A model generated the notes under the pieces. The model worked only from the letters and a program-made list of their open reading frames with translations, did not search any database and was not told the origin of the DNA. Shown here one piece after another: positions 1 through 9,107 of a stretch of 22,211 nucleotides of DNA. The stretch is from Setaria digitata (Eukaryota; Nematoda; Chromadorea; Rhabditida; Setariidae). The stretch lies in contig RCAB01000748.1 in NCBI GenBank assembly GCA_003640385.1, forward strand, positions 1-22,211, written 5' to 3'. Position numbers and translations under genes: made by a program. The first letter of the stretch is position 1. Each line of letters starts with the position of its first letter.

Positions 1-34
1 TTTTTTTTCTTTTCTTTTTGTTTTTTCAAATTAG

Positions 35-90
35 GTAATAGCACAAAACTGGGTGGTAATAGCAGCGGTAATAGCAACAGTATTAATTAA
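35..90 (+). CDS. Terminal exon of a plus-strand gene entering from the left (partial)
   Basis: A T-rich tract ending in CAAATTAG (to base 34) is a plausible 3' splice acceptor. With two bases completing a split codon, the frame then reads a Gly/Asn/Ser-rich tail, NSTKLGGNSSGNSNSIN, to a TAA at 88-90. An AATAAA about 40 bases after the stop (130-135) fits a 3' UTR. The composition is that of a disordered C-terminus; no family is recognised. The rest of the gene lies outside the window. The antisense frame is also open for about 17 codons, so the strand is probable, not certain. Confidence 0.42.
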
Positions 91-129
91 GCAGTAGCAC
101 AAATCGAATAATTATTGCTAATTCAGTAT

Positions 130-135
130 AATAAA
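130..135 (+). promoter_or_regulatory. Candidate polyadenylation signal AATAAA
   Basis: AATAAA lies 40 bases after the stop of the exon ending at 90, a normal distance for a short nematode 3' UTR. The hexamer is common by chance at this base composition. Confidence 0.3.
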
Positions 136-1726
136 CACTCTGATACTTGCCACTTTAGTTACATCTGAATTTTTAAAACATTTGAATTTTAAACTTTCAA
201 ATATAAGCAAAATTCAAAAAGAATAGAAATTTCAATATGAACAAACTATAATGATTATTATTATGATATGGAAATGATATGAGATAGAATAAGCATAAAT
301 TGACTAGTAATTTAATTATATTTAATTATTTGCAATAACAAAATAATGAGACAAATAAAAACAAACAGAATTTAAATGAGTGAATGAATGAAAGAATGGC
401 GTAGTACTGGAAGAAATTTAAGAGATTTGATTAATGGAAATATAAAATTTTATTACCAATTATTGTTAATTATGGATCTATTGTCTTAGCGAATAAAGGA
501 AATTTCCCGCAATTTTTCTTATCATCAAATATCACTACTAATCTTTCTTTTTCTTTTTTTTTTTTTTCAATTGTTGATTTCTAATTTATTCGTTTCATTT
601 AACTTATGAAATTCAATGGTTAAGTGAGGAAAAAAAAAAAAAAAAGATAAAGTAGGTGTTAATTTAAATGACAACGACAATAATAACAAATACCGAAAAT
701 GGAAAATAAATTATAAGTGATAATAATATTTATTAAAATGAAATAGTAAAATGATAATCTTTTCTTTATACATATAAATTAAGGTATGAAAAAAAATTCA
801 TAAAAATCTATAAATTAGTTGAAAGCAAAAAAAATAAAAACAAAAAAAAAAAAATGATGGAAATTAAAATACAATAATTAAAGTTTGCGAGGAATAATTG
901 ATGTATACCTGTAAAGGTGTGAAAGATTTGCTTAAAATGAAATGAATCAGAAATTTACATAAAAGATAATTTTACATTCGGATACAAAACATTTTAAGCT
1001 TCGGTGTCCCAATGTGATTGAAGAAGAAGAAGAAGAAGAAGAAGAACGATTCTATCTATCAGTGCTGCTGAAGAATTGTATTTTATGAATCATTTCGAAT
1101 TTTTGGGCACTGATAAAAATGTTCATTCTCGATGCAAAATAACACAATTTGTTATCAGCTCAATCAATATTTTAATAAGCTTTTTTCTCTATTTTTTTTT
1201 TTTTTTTTTAATTATTATTTCAAAAATTAATTATTAAAGAAACAAAATGTTAATAGTCTTTTTTTCTCTTTTTTTTTTTTATCATTTTAAAAAATTATTA
1301 AAGAAGCAAATGTTGTTGCAATAATTTTTCCTACAACAAATAATGTGTGAGAGAATTTTGAACGAAGAGAGTAAAAATTTAACGTTAAATTGATATACGC
1401 TGCAGCTAAATGATAAAGGTTTCTGTTTCAATGATATGTTAGGGGAAAAAGTTAAAAAAAAAAAAAAAAAAATAAATGCTATTTCAAAGCAGCAAATATT
1501 TAGTGTAAACTAAAAACATACATGATTTTATTTAAATTTATTTTAAAAATTAACAAAAAAAAAAATGCAAGATATTATTTAAGAATAAAAATTTAAATTC
1601 AAGTCTTAGAAATAAATCTATTAAAAGAAAAAAAAAAAAATTTGCGGTGAACAAATTTCTTTTTTTTTTTTTTTTCTTTTCTAAATTTAAGAAAAAAGAG
1701 AATTTTTTTTTTTTCTTCTTTTGAAG
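136..1726. other. Intergenic or intronic AT-rich stretch
   Basis: Homopolymer A and T runs dominate (for example 551-567, 629-644, 1456-1471, 1662-1675). It also holds a GAA microsatellite at 1020-1046. The only partly coding-like stretch is the plus frame after the GAA run (about 1047-1180, with LSISAAEELYF). It lacks a clear acceptor and runs into poly(T). A minus-strand acceptor-like CTTCAG faces the GAA repeat near 1070, but the frame behind it is mostly the leucine translation of the repeat. No gene is called. Confidence 0.5.
1020..1046. repeat. (GAA)9 microsatellite
   Basis: Nine uninterrupted GAA units on the plus strand form a pure purine tract. Long GAA/TTC tracts can adopt triplex structure and are often polymorphic in length. 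Confidence 0.9.
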
Positions 1727-1856
1727 GATGAATTATCAGATGCAACCTATCGATGCATGCACTTTGATAACAAGAAAAATGATATCGAATTCATTTTTCG
1801 TCGCTACAATAATGTCCTTGAAAATGATGATTTTGAAAGTATTTCAATTAAGAATG
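1727..1856 (+). CDS. Candidate internal exon, unknown protein
   Basis: A long pyrimidine tract (TTTTTTTTTTTTCTTCTTTTGAAG) ends at 1726 and the next 43 codons are open, ending AAT G|GTGAAA, a usable donor in phase 1. The peptide starts DELSDATYRCMHFDNKKNDI and ends LENDDFESISIKN, an acidic and polar composition typical of coding. The reverse strand reads as hydrophobic antisense. The DATYRC segment resembles the F-strand signature of an immunoglobulin fold (D.A.Y.C), but this is only a six-residue hint. The phase-1 end is compatible with the exon at 4516 or with an alternative acceptor at 3976. The AAG acceptor is weaker than the usual CAG/TAG. Confidence 0.42.
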
Positions 1857-2197
1857 GTGAAAAATTATGGGCAAACATTAACTCAACAAAATTGTTTATC
1901 ATAAATTGTTTTTTTTTTTTTTTCTTATCATTTATTAGGTGGAAAAAAAAATTTAACTAACTACATGGTTTTCATTTTGAATTAAAAAATTAATTGATTC
2001 ACCTAAAATGATTGATTCCAGGAGAAAAAAAAAAAAAATTAAGGTATATTTTTTAAAAATTACATAATAATCATATTAACATAATAGTTTTTGTAATTTT
2101 AATGATATAATGATAAAACTACATTCTTTATAATTTCGAAAAAGATAAACAAAAAAAAAGAAAAGAAAAGAAAAAATGGGCAATGTTTTTGTTCTTG

Positions 2198-2225
<28 letters not shown>
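2198..2225. repeat. 28-base poly(T) run
   Basis: One of the two longest homopolymers of the window. It is flanked on the left by an (A)n/(AAAAG)n stretch (2151-2175), so the segment has opposed A-rich and T-rich arms that could pair. Confidence 0.8.
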
Positions 2226-2229
<4 letters not shown>

Positions 2230-2454
2230 CCGCTAACATAAGTTGGTTGAATTTAATTACTACCTTCTGCAATTTAATTATAAGAATAATTCTGTGATTT
2301 AATGTCGTATTAGCTTTTTTCGGATTACAAAGACTATGCAAAACTTGTTTAAAATAAAATTAAAATAATCTCTATTGTGTCATTTTTAATAAAATATATT
2401 TTAATTTCTAATTTATAACTTTCTTTTGTCATTCGTTTTTCTTACAGCTTTAAA

Positions 2455-2512
2455 TTACACATTATTATGTGTGACAGAAAAAGTAGCAGTTTTGCTTTTT
2501 GCACTAAAATAA
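2455..2512 (+). other. Strong splice-acceptor-like site with short open frames, possible exon
   Basis: TCGTTTTTCTTACAG is one of the best 3' splice-site matches in the first 4 kb. Two frames stay open afterwards, one reading MCDRKSSSFAFCTKI and ending at a donor-like ATAA|GTGAGG about 60 bases on. Phases do not join cleanly to the exon at 1727-1856, so it may be an unused site. The tandem array begins directly after it. Confidence 0.2.
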
Positions 2513-2514
2513 GT

Positions 2515-2638
2515 GAGGAATGGATTGATAAGTGATATGTCATATGAGGAATGGATTGATAAGTGATACGTCTTATGAGTAATGGATTGATATGTGATAT
2601 GTCTTATGAGGAATGGATTGATAAGTGATATGTCTTAA
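2515..2638. repeat. 31-bp tandem array, four units plus a degenerate fifth
   Basis: Units at 2515, 2546, 2577 and 2608 share the core GAATGGATTGATAAGTGATA and differ by a few substitutions. A diverged fifth unit follows to about 2669. The unit length is not a multiple of three, so it is unlikely to be coding. Confidence 0.9.
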
Positions 2639-2639
2639 G

Positions 2640-3768
2640 GGGAACGAACTGATAAATAATATGCAATATTATTAAACTTATTATTATCGGTAATTTGATG
2701 TAAGGAGAGGAGGAGATGGGATAAATTAATTTGTGATATAAAATTCGATTGAAATAGAATTTATTAATAAATTTTATTATTATCATAGCATTTGAATATA
2801 AACATTTTTTTACAGTAACGATGGCATTAATGTACAATAATAATAGCATAAAAGAAAAAAAAAAGAAGCATTTCAATGTCTTTTTTCTTTTCTTTTTTTT
2901 TCTTGAACAAAAAATATAGGATGTAAAAATGTTTTCTTATTTTTATTTTTATTTTTTTTTTTTTGAAAATAAATTTTTCCCATAAAACAGAATCAAGAAA
3001 TAAATGCTTATAAAATTAAATTGATTTTTGACCAATTGCTTTTTTTTTTTTTTTTTGTCAAATGGATTTGTTAAAATTTCTTTTATTCTGTTTAATTTAT
3101 TTATTCTTAAATAAAAGAATAATTATAATAATTACAAAAAAAAAGATAAGGAAATAAGTCTATTTTGGAATAAAAATCATTGGAATGGAAGAAAATTATG
3201 CAAAATTTTGATATCAAATATGATTCTCAAAATGTCTTTCATTTGATGCTTCCTCATTTATGAAAGAATCTCGAGAAAAAAAAAGAAAAAGAAAAAAGGA
3301 AAGAAGGAAAAAAGAAAAAGACCGACAAAACGGCGCTGCCGGCCGATTGAGCAGCACTTTCTGAAGAGGGATGGAATGCAATTGTACAAAAGTTATTTGA
3401 CATTTATGTCATAAAATCTTTTTTTTTTTTAGACAATCTTGTTTTATGCTTTAATAAATTGTCATTGAACTCTCAGGATGACCTGAATTTATCGAACATT
3501 TCAGGATTCATGACATTATCATGATAAAATAATAGTTGATCTTTTCTCTCTCACTAAGATTGTGTTAGAAATAATCTCATTCTCATTTTATAGAGCATAA
3601 AATTTACAGAGATAAATAATTTCATTAACTGATCGAGACAATTTGAGCCATATGATTATGCTAAATAATTAGCACGATAACAAGTATTATATGCATATTT
3701 AACGGTTATATTAAATGATTTAACATATCATGATAAGCTAACTGATAATATTGCAAACCATCTGATAA
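2640..3768. other. AT-rich stretch with no firm gene
   Basis: Homopolymers and low-complexity sequence up to about 3320. A GC-rich island at about 3331-3371 is described separately. Near 3476 a plus-strand acceptor-like CTCTCAG is followed by 15 open codons (DDLNLSNISGFMTLS) to a stop. On the minus strand an ATG exon-like frame (MNPEMFDKF) ends at a CAG|GTCATC donor at about 3475. Neither could be tied to a gene by phase. Confidence 0.35.
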
Positions 3769-3775
3769 GCGCTTT

Positions 3776-3812
3776 ATTAAGGATGAACTTGTGTAAATAG
3801 TTCATCCTTAAT
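3776..3812. repeat. Perfect 14-bp stem, 9-nt loop hairpin
   Basis: ATTAAGGATGAACT at 3776-3789 is matched exactly by its reverse complement at 3799-3812, with loop TGTGTAAAT. The outer flanks AAGC and GCTT can add four pairs across an internal loop. The stem has more G+C than its surroundings, so this is not merely an AT palindrome. Function is unknown. Confidence 0.85.
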
Positions 3813-3968
3813 TTCATTTCAGCTTTCAATTCATATCCTCATACTATTTTCCCGCTTCTTGCTTATCAATATAATATTATTTTGTAACGAAAGAAAAATG
3901 AACTATCAGAAACTTCTAACGGCTAATACTAAATGATAAAAGATTTACATATTTCTCTTTCTTATCAG

Positions 3969-4110
3969 TAAAATAGATAGAAGAAAAAGCGAGAAAATTA
4001 AGAAAAATACGCAAGTTATCAAGTACGAAGGGAATTTTTCATCGGAATATCGTTGTGAAGGACATATCATAGAAACTAGTTCTCTCAGTGACACCGCGGA
4101 TTTTAAGTAG
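3969..4110 (+). CDS. Candidate terminal exon, 46-residue tail, unknown protein
   Basis: The acceptor TTTCTCTTTCTTATCAG ends at 3968. After one base the frame is open for 46 codons to TAG at 4108-4110. The peptide is basic then acidic: KIDRRKSEKIKKNTQVIKYE, later SSEYRCEGHI, ending SLSDTADFK. Composition and codons look coding, and the minus strand is stop-rich over most of it. An alternative acceptor (AAAATAG, to 3976) would put it in phase with the exon at 1727-1856. A phase-1 donor-like CTCA|GTGACA at 4087-4088 could instead splice onward to 4516. The stop codon sits in the loop of a stable hairpin. Confidence 0.45.
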
Positions 4111-4128
4111 TCTGCGGTAGCGTTACTG
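4086..4128 (+). other. Bulged hairpin enclosing a stop codon
   Basis: CAGTGAC (4086-4092) pairs with GTTACTG (4122-4128) and ACCGCGGA (4093-4100) pairs with TCTGCGGT (4111-4118). There is one G:U pair in each arm and a 3-nt bulge AGC. The 10-nt loop TTTTAAGTAG contains the TAG that ends the candidate exon. The stem is far richer in G+C than its surroundings. Reading past the stop would add only seven codons (SAVALLF) before the next TAG. Confidence 0.75.
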
Positions 4129-4515
4129 TTTTAGTAATGGTGATGTCTACTAGTAGTTCGTTTTACCAATCACTGCTTTTACTTAAAATTGTAATCACAT
4201 CTATGAAAAAGGAAATAAAAATTTTGTTTTTAGGTATATTTAAACAAAAAAAAAAAAAGGAAGAAAACAATAATTGAATAATTTAATGTAAATATATGTG
4301 CTTAACATAGTGCAATTAGAAGAATTTTTGAAATATTTTTAATAGATAACTTAATTATCTAATATGACAATGTTATACAACAATGCAAAGTTTCAAATAT
4401 TTCTATGCAGTTGTTCATGAATAACTTATGAAATATTCAGCTCAAATTTTTTTTTCTTCTTTTTTAGAAATATTTTTAAATAATTATGCAATATATGAGA
4501 ACATTATTATCCTAG

Positions 4516-4548
4516 GTATGATAAGGGATTGTAATGCAATCAGAAAAG
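4516..4548 (+). CDS. Candidate 33-bp micro-exon
   Basis: The acceptor ATTATTATCCTAG and donor AAAAG|GTAAAT bound 33 open bases coding MIRDCNAIRK with split codons at both ends (phase 1 in, phase 1 out). Those phases join 1727-1856 upstream and 6384-6446 downstream. An exon this short can arise by chance, so support is limited to the splice sites and phase. Confidence 0.22.
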
Positions 4549-6383
4549 GTAAATGAACTTTAGTAATATTAAAGACTAATGAAATGAGTTAATAAGTGCA
4601 ACTTTGAGTAATATTTTTGTAGAAGTGATAAGTGAAAAAAATGACGATTTCTTTTTTTTTCTTTTTGCTAATTGAAATGAGATGCTTAATTTGCGTAGGC
4701 ATTAATAAAAAACTTTTGCTAATTAAACTGATAAATCATTGATTCGCCTGTTAAATTAATAAATGAATCAAAGGAAATTGTAATGACTGATTATCAGTAA
4801 TTTTCATTTCGATTCCGTTCTAAATGAATTAGCATTTTTTTTTTTTTTTTCTAGATTGATAAAAACGATAAATTGAATTATTTAGCGCAAGCTTAAATGG
4901 TGAAACTGATACATATTTGTTGTAAAATTCTCTTTCTCTCCACTTTTTCATTTATTTATTATCAATGAATATAAAGGAAAAAAAAAATTTACGAGAAAAG
5001 TTTTGAAATGCATTCCATTTTAGTCTTAAAATTTATTTCTATCAAATATTTATATAAATCAATGTACACATGAAATTAACGACACAGAAATAGGAAAATT
5101 TATCAAAATTAAATTCCCTGCCATTGGTGCCTAAATTTCTACATAAATCAAAATGGAAAATGAAAAATGAAATTATGGTTTTCAGTGAACATCATTTCTT
5201 TCTACAGCTCATGCAATCTTTTACTGTTTAGAGGAATCTCATTTCTTTAATTTCAAATAATTTTAATTCCTTTTTTTTAACGGAAAAAATTTCTTACTCA
5301 TTTATGAAGAAAAAAAATCAAAATTTAAAAAATATCTGAAAACGACACCATAAAAAGCGAATTAAAAAAAAAAACTCAAAAAAATCACAAATAGGAACAA
5401 AAAAAATCAATCTGTGCATTGCAAAGTGCCAAAATAATCTATTAAAAAAAATCAATAATTAATAAATTAATTTTTATTTTTACATACTTTTGGATTAAAA
5501 AAAAAAATAGTATTTTATTTTGTTTTCGCTAACAATTTTAAAAAAAATTGCATAATTAAAACAAATTAGCGTAAAAATTTATCGTAAAATTAGCAGTACA
5601 ATTTAAATTGTCGCAAATTTAAAGAGCAATGCTGCTGAAACTTGTAAACTGTTATCAAAACATACTTGTTTTTTTTTTTCCTGCCATTTCTTGATTTTAA
5701 TAAAATGAATAATTGCAATAAAATTATTTTAGTCCGCGAAAAATCAAACTGTTAAATGAGTTAATTAGTTAATTAATTACTCAGACTTAATTAACTAATT
5801 ATCAATTAATTACTCAAGCTTAAAAAATAGCAATTGTGACATGTCATCTTCTCGTTTCTTTCTTTTTTTTTCCTTTTTCTTTTTTGAAAAATAATGAAAC
5901 ATTAAAGTATTTCAGTGAGAGAAGTTCCTAACTGAATGAAAAAAAAATTTTATAACTAAAATATGATGAACGAATGGGAGGAAATAAATTTAAAAGCGAC
6001 AAATTACAGTCGAAAAGATTTTAAAAGAAATAAATAAATAGGAATAAAATAAAAGAAACTGAAGGAAAATGAAGAAAAGAAAAGGAAAAAGTTGATCTAT
6101 ATGAATGGATATTTTTTTGGACAAAAATTAATTGTCTCATTCATTCATGTTGATTAATTTTATTTTTTTTAATTCACATAGAATTTATTTTATTTTATTT
6201 CATTTTTTTTTTTCACTAACAAGAAACAAAAGAAACCAAGTTCTCTCATTACTCACATTGCTAATTTCTAATTTTATTCCAATTTTTATTGACAATTTAC
6301 AAATCAGAAGGTTCTAAAAATTACTTAATTTGTTATTTTTATTAATGATAATTTATTAATTACGAATCAAAGTTTAAATGTAG
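4549..6383. other. AT-rich intron-like stretch
   Basis: It holds homopolymers and the inverted repeat at 5762-5801. There are two weak coding-like patches near 5040-5130: a plus frame ending FIKIKFPAIGA before TAA, and a minus frame TNGREFNFDKFSYF behind an AATTTAG acceptor. They overlap on opposite strands and neither has a matching second splice site, so no exon is called. Confidence 0.4.
5762..5801. repeat. Perfect 15-bp inverted repeat with 10-nt loop
   Basis: TAATTAGTTAATTAA (5762-5776) is matched by TTAATTAACTAATTA (5787-5801). A further direct echo, CAATTAATTACTCAAGCTT, follows at 5803 and resembles the loop region with its flank. It is made almost entirely of A and T. Confidence 0.8.
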
Positions 6384-6446
6384 GAGGACATTTGAATCCG
6401 ATGCAGGAAATTTTCGCGCAACTATCAGATAAACAAATTGTTATAA
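6384..6446 (+). CDS. Candidate internal exon, unknown protein
   Basis: Acceptor AAATGTAG (to 6383), then 63 open bases in phase 1 coding GHLNPMQEIFAQLSDKQIVI, ending ATA A|GTAGAT. The peptide looks like an amphipathic helix. The donor is phase 1 and joins the terminal exon at 6739 in frame. The three minus-strand frames also stay open for a while, which lowers certainty about strand. No family recognised. Confidence 0.42.
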
Positions 6447-6647
6447 GTAGATTTAAGAAAAAAAAAAAAAAAAAAACTATGATACCAAGCTTCCTTTTTC
6501 CCTCCTCACGAATAGATTAAAATGAAGTTTTGGTAAAAAAATCATTTAATTATTTCAGAATTAAACTGAAATATAAAGAACTGTAATTAGATACGAACTC
6601 TACGACAATTAAGTGAATTGACAATTGTAAACAAGGAACAATTCGTT

Positions 6648-6669
6648 AGCTTAATTATATAATTAAGCT
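6648..6669. repeat. 22-bp perfect palindrome
   Basis: AGCTTAATTATATAATTAAGCT reads identically on both strands with no loop. It lies in the inferred intron between 6446 and 6739. Confidence 0.85.
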
Positions 6670-6738
6670 GCTACCGGACTACTTATAATTACAGGTAGGA
6701 GGGATTTTCTTGAATGGTTAAATGGAATAAAACTGAAG

Positions 6739-6818
6739 CAGAAATAACTTTCAATTATTCAACACCTCCAGTAGCAGAACATAGCAACGATAGTGATAGA
6801 AAGGATAAATTTTATTAA
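6739..6818 (+). CDS. Candidate terminal exon, Ser/Asp-rich tail
   Basis: The open frame encodes EITFNYSTPPVAEHSNDSDR followed by KDKFY and TAA at 6816-6818. The polar, acidic make-up is typical of a disordered C-terminus. With the acceptor AACTGAAG (to 6738), or GCAG three bases later, it continues the phase-1 exon at 6384-6446. The acceptor has little pyrimidine. Alternatively this is a 34-codon ORF starting at ATG 6714 behind the better acceptor TAATTACAG (to 6694), with a TGA just upstream of the ATG. Confidence 0.4.
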
Positions 6819-7121
6819 AGTAACACAGATTGATTAATTAATGGGAGGTCATTTGTTGGCAAAACGAATGATAAAACTTTTGCAAGGCTCATTTTTGATA
6901 AACCGAAAAAAAAAAAAGTAAAAAGTATCTTGAACTTAACCTCCCCTAAGTATATCTGATATAAATTTTATCATATTATTCCGTCAAAAAATGCATATTA
7001 TTCCAAAAAAAAAAAAAAATAATGGTTAATTATTTTATTAGTTTGCAATTATCAACATTTATCAACAATATGAACAGATTAATTAATCTTAGTGGCTATA
7101 TTAATTGGAGTAATCTAATAG
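6819..7121. other. Non-coding AT-rich stretch after the candidate terminal exon
   Basis: It contains a 26-codon ORF from ATG 6841 (MGGHLLAKRMIKLLQGSF) that runs into poly(A), and an antisense ORF of similar size. No splice sites support either, so they are not called as genes. Confidence 0.4.
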
Positions 7122-7199
7122 GTCGATCTATTTGGACCTTATAAAATTTCACTCATATTCACTGGAAAGCGACTAGCCCATTATTCTTTCGTATTTTAG
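7122..7199 (+). CDS. Weak candidate terminal exon
   Basis: After an acceptor-like TAATCTAATAG the frame is open for 25 codons (VDLFGPYKISLIFTGKRLAH, then YSFVF) to TAG. There is no partner exon, and it abuts the 22-bp array. It may be a chance frame. Confidence 0.2.
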   Translation, partial: VDLFGPYKISLIFTGKRLAHYSFVF

Positions 7200-7208
7200 A
7201 ATTTCCAT

Positions 7209-7428
7209 TTCAGGTGTCTCAGAATATCCATTTCAACATCTCTAGCTTCTATCCCAGCATCTCAGAATCTCCACTTCAGTATCTCAGAGCTTCTAGCCCA
7301 GCATTTCAGAATCTCCACTCCAGTATCTCATAGCTTCCATTCTAGCATCTCAGAATCTCCACTTCAGTATCTCAGAGCTTCTATTTCAGTATCCCGAAAG
7401 CTTCTGCTCCATTTCACCATTTTGGAAT
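7209..7428. repeat. 22-bp minisatellite with 44-bp higher-order period
   Basis: Ten head-to-tail 22-bp units, with a diverged copy also visible just upstream. Consecutive units alternate between an A type ending CAGAATCTCCAC and a B type ending CAGAGCTTCTAT, so units two apart are more alike than neighbours: a 44-bp dimer. It is rich in C and T on the plus strand, unlike its surroundings. The unit length is not a multiple of three and stops interrupt most frames. Confidence 0.92.
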
Positions 7429-7467
7429 TGCAACATCCTGGATACATACATAGACTAAAAGTGTTGA

Positions 7468-7649
7468 AATGTAAACGAAAGCTCAGCACAGATATATCAG
7501 ATGATGTATTTATCAGTTAGCTTGATGGATTATACGGCACTCAGCCGTAAAATACAATAAACTGTATATAACTTCATATGAATATGAATACTGGAAGACA
7601 AAGACAAGGAAGATAATAAATAAATTATGTGAGAAACAAAAATGAATCA
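7468..7649. other. Patch with conflicting coding signals on both strands
   Basis: Three overlapping frames look coding. Plus 7468-7560 reads NVNESSAQIYQMMYLSVSLM and then DYTALSRKIQ, with acceptor-like TATCAG sites inside. A second plus frame reads KYNKLYITSYEYEYWKTKTR up to a TGA. A minus frame behind the strong acceptor TTGTCTTTGTCTTCCAG (about 7611) reads YSYSYEVIYSLLYFTAECRI and then IHQAN. Only one can be real, and phase does not decide which. Confidence 0.3.
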
Positions 7650-8623
7650 CATTCTAATGCAATAAATTATTGCAACGTTGTGAATCGAAGCTTCCTTCAT
7701 AGCTTGCATATCGGAGAAGAAATATGATAAAGTGATGATTATCAGTATGGAAAATTACTAAATAAACTTTTCTTAAGCATATGTGTGCACTGATGTTTAA
7801 CAGTTTATTAATGTTGGATTTTCAAAAATGCTCACTAATGAATTAAAATGAATTATTTGTATGAAAAGATTAAATCGATATGATACATTTTGAAATTAGT
7901 ACAAATATTAAGATGAGAGAGAGAGAACAAAAAAAAAAAAAAAAGATTTCTTTATCATAAAATTAACTTCAAGAATTTTCTAATTTTACAGGAAGATACC
8001 GGAAGAACGAATTACATCAGACAGTGATAAGATAGAAAGAATCACTTCAAATGCACTTTATCTTCCATTAATTACCAAGTCTTTTGATAGTTTAAAACTT
8101 AAACTTCAGTGTGATTTCTTCCGTTAAAAATATTTAGAACAATTAAAATTGTAAAAAAAAAAAAACGAAAAAGTATTTGGAAGAATTTTCAAAAAAAAAA
8201 AAACAAAGAAAAATGGTGCAGCAAAAAAAAAATTTTTTTGAACAATTTTTTTTTTTTTTAATATACCAAAATAAGGTAAGTCATTTATTTTGCCATAAAA
8301 TATTGCTTTATCGCCTGAAAAAACTATCAATCTTTTTTCGAAGCTAAAAAAGAAAAAAAAATATTTTTAACATTTTTTCTAACAAATAACAAACAAATCA
8401 TTTTAATAAATAAAAAATAAAGAGCTTTAATTTATGATTTTAATTATTTCTTTACAGCAATAAAATTAAGAGTAGCTTTTTGAAATTAACATACAATTAA
8501 TTGTCGGAAAACTAAGAAAACAAAAAAAAAAGAAAAAAGAAAGAAAGAAAGCGTTGAACTATTTTAAGAAAAGAAATTTTTGTTTTTGTTTTGTTTTTTT
8601 TTTTTTCCATTCGTTTGAAGTTT
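7650..8623. other. AT-rich stretch with no gene seen
   Basis: It is mostly homopolymer A/T with a short GA run at 7915-7926. Open frames at 8124-8330 are Phe/Lys translations of poly(T)/poly(A) and are not credible. Confidence 0.5.
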
Positions 8624-8765
8624 AGATAAATTTGAAATATGTACGAACAATTTGAAATCATTAATTCTCAGCAAAAATTTCAAAGATATGCCAAGCTTCT
8701 TTCACAAACACCATTTGAAAGTAGAAAAGAAAGTCGTAAGGCGAAATTTGAAATAGCTGTAAAAT
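8624..8765 (+). CDS. Candidate first coding exon (coding part 8639-8765), basic protein
   Basis: A poly(T) tract leads to TTTGAAGTTTAG (to 8625), then a 13-base leader and ATG at 8639. The short acceptor-to-ATG distance suits spliced-leader trans-splicing in nematodes, but no SL sequence is present to prove it. The frame reads MYEQFEIINSQQKFQRYAKL and ends ESRKAKFEIAVK, then T|GTAAGT, an excellent donor in phase 1. Gln/Lys/Arg/Glu-rich composition argues for the plus strand, since the antisense is Phe/Leu-rich. It could continue in phase to the terminal exon at 11500, giving a protein of about 63 residues, or to unseen exons. A second plus frame is open but ends at a stop without a donor. Confidence 0.5.
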
Positions 8766-9034
8766 GTAAGTTGGAAAAAAAAATAATAATAATAAAGTTT
8801 GAAAATTTAAAGAAAAAAAAAAAAATCTACCGTATTTTTCGAATCAACAATTAGTTAACGCTTGCATTGGAAATAATTAGTTTTCCTAATATGAATGGAA
8901 AAAAAAAAAGTCAAAGGTTTATTGGGCATTAGTGAAAAAAAAGTTGAATTTATTGCGCTTGAATAATTCGCTTTCTTTCTAAATGTTTATTAATGATTTG
9001 ATGAATGCATTTTTTTGTTTTTTTTTTTACCTTT

Positions 9035-9107
9035 CGTGTGTACACGTGTACGCGTATATTTGTGAGCTTGCGTATACGGGTTTACGTAAATGTATATGCG
9101 TACGTGT
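9035..9107. repeat. Degenerate alternating purine-pyrimidine tract
   Basis: Runs of GT, AC, CG and TA steps dominate (CGTGTGTACACGTGTACGCG), with an embedded 12-bp palindrome GTACACGTGTAC at 9040-9051. Such alternation favours left-handed DNA. It is probably a decayed CA/TG microsatellite. CpG is concentrated here in an otherwise CpG-poor stretch. Confidence 0.75.

Noticed and set aside
2604..2876. 90-codon hydrophobic minus ORF resembling a membrane protein
   Set aside because: AT-rich translation overlapping the 31-bp array, with no start context or splice support.
4086..4128. Selenocysteine or programmed readthrough at the stop
   Set aside because: The stop is TAG, not TGA, and readthrough adds only seven codons.
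7209..7428. CRISPR array
   Set aside because: Units are contiguous with no unique spacers, and the genome is eukaryotic.
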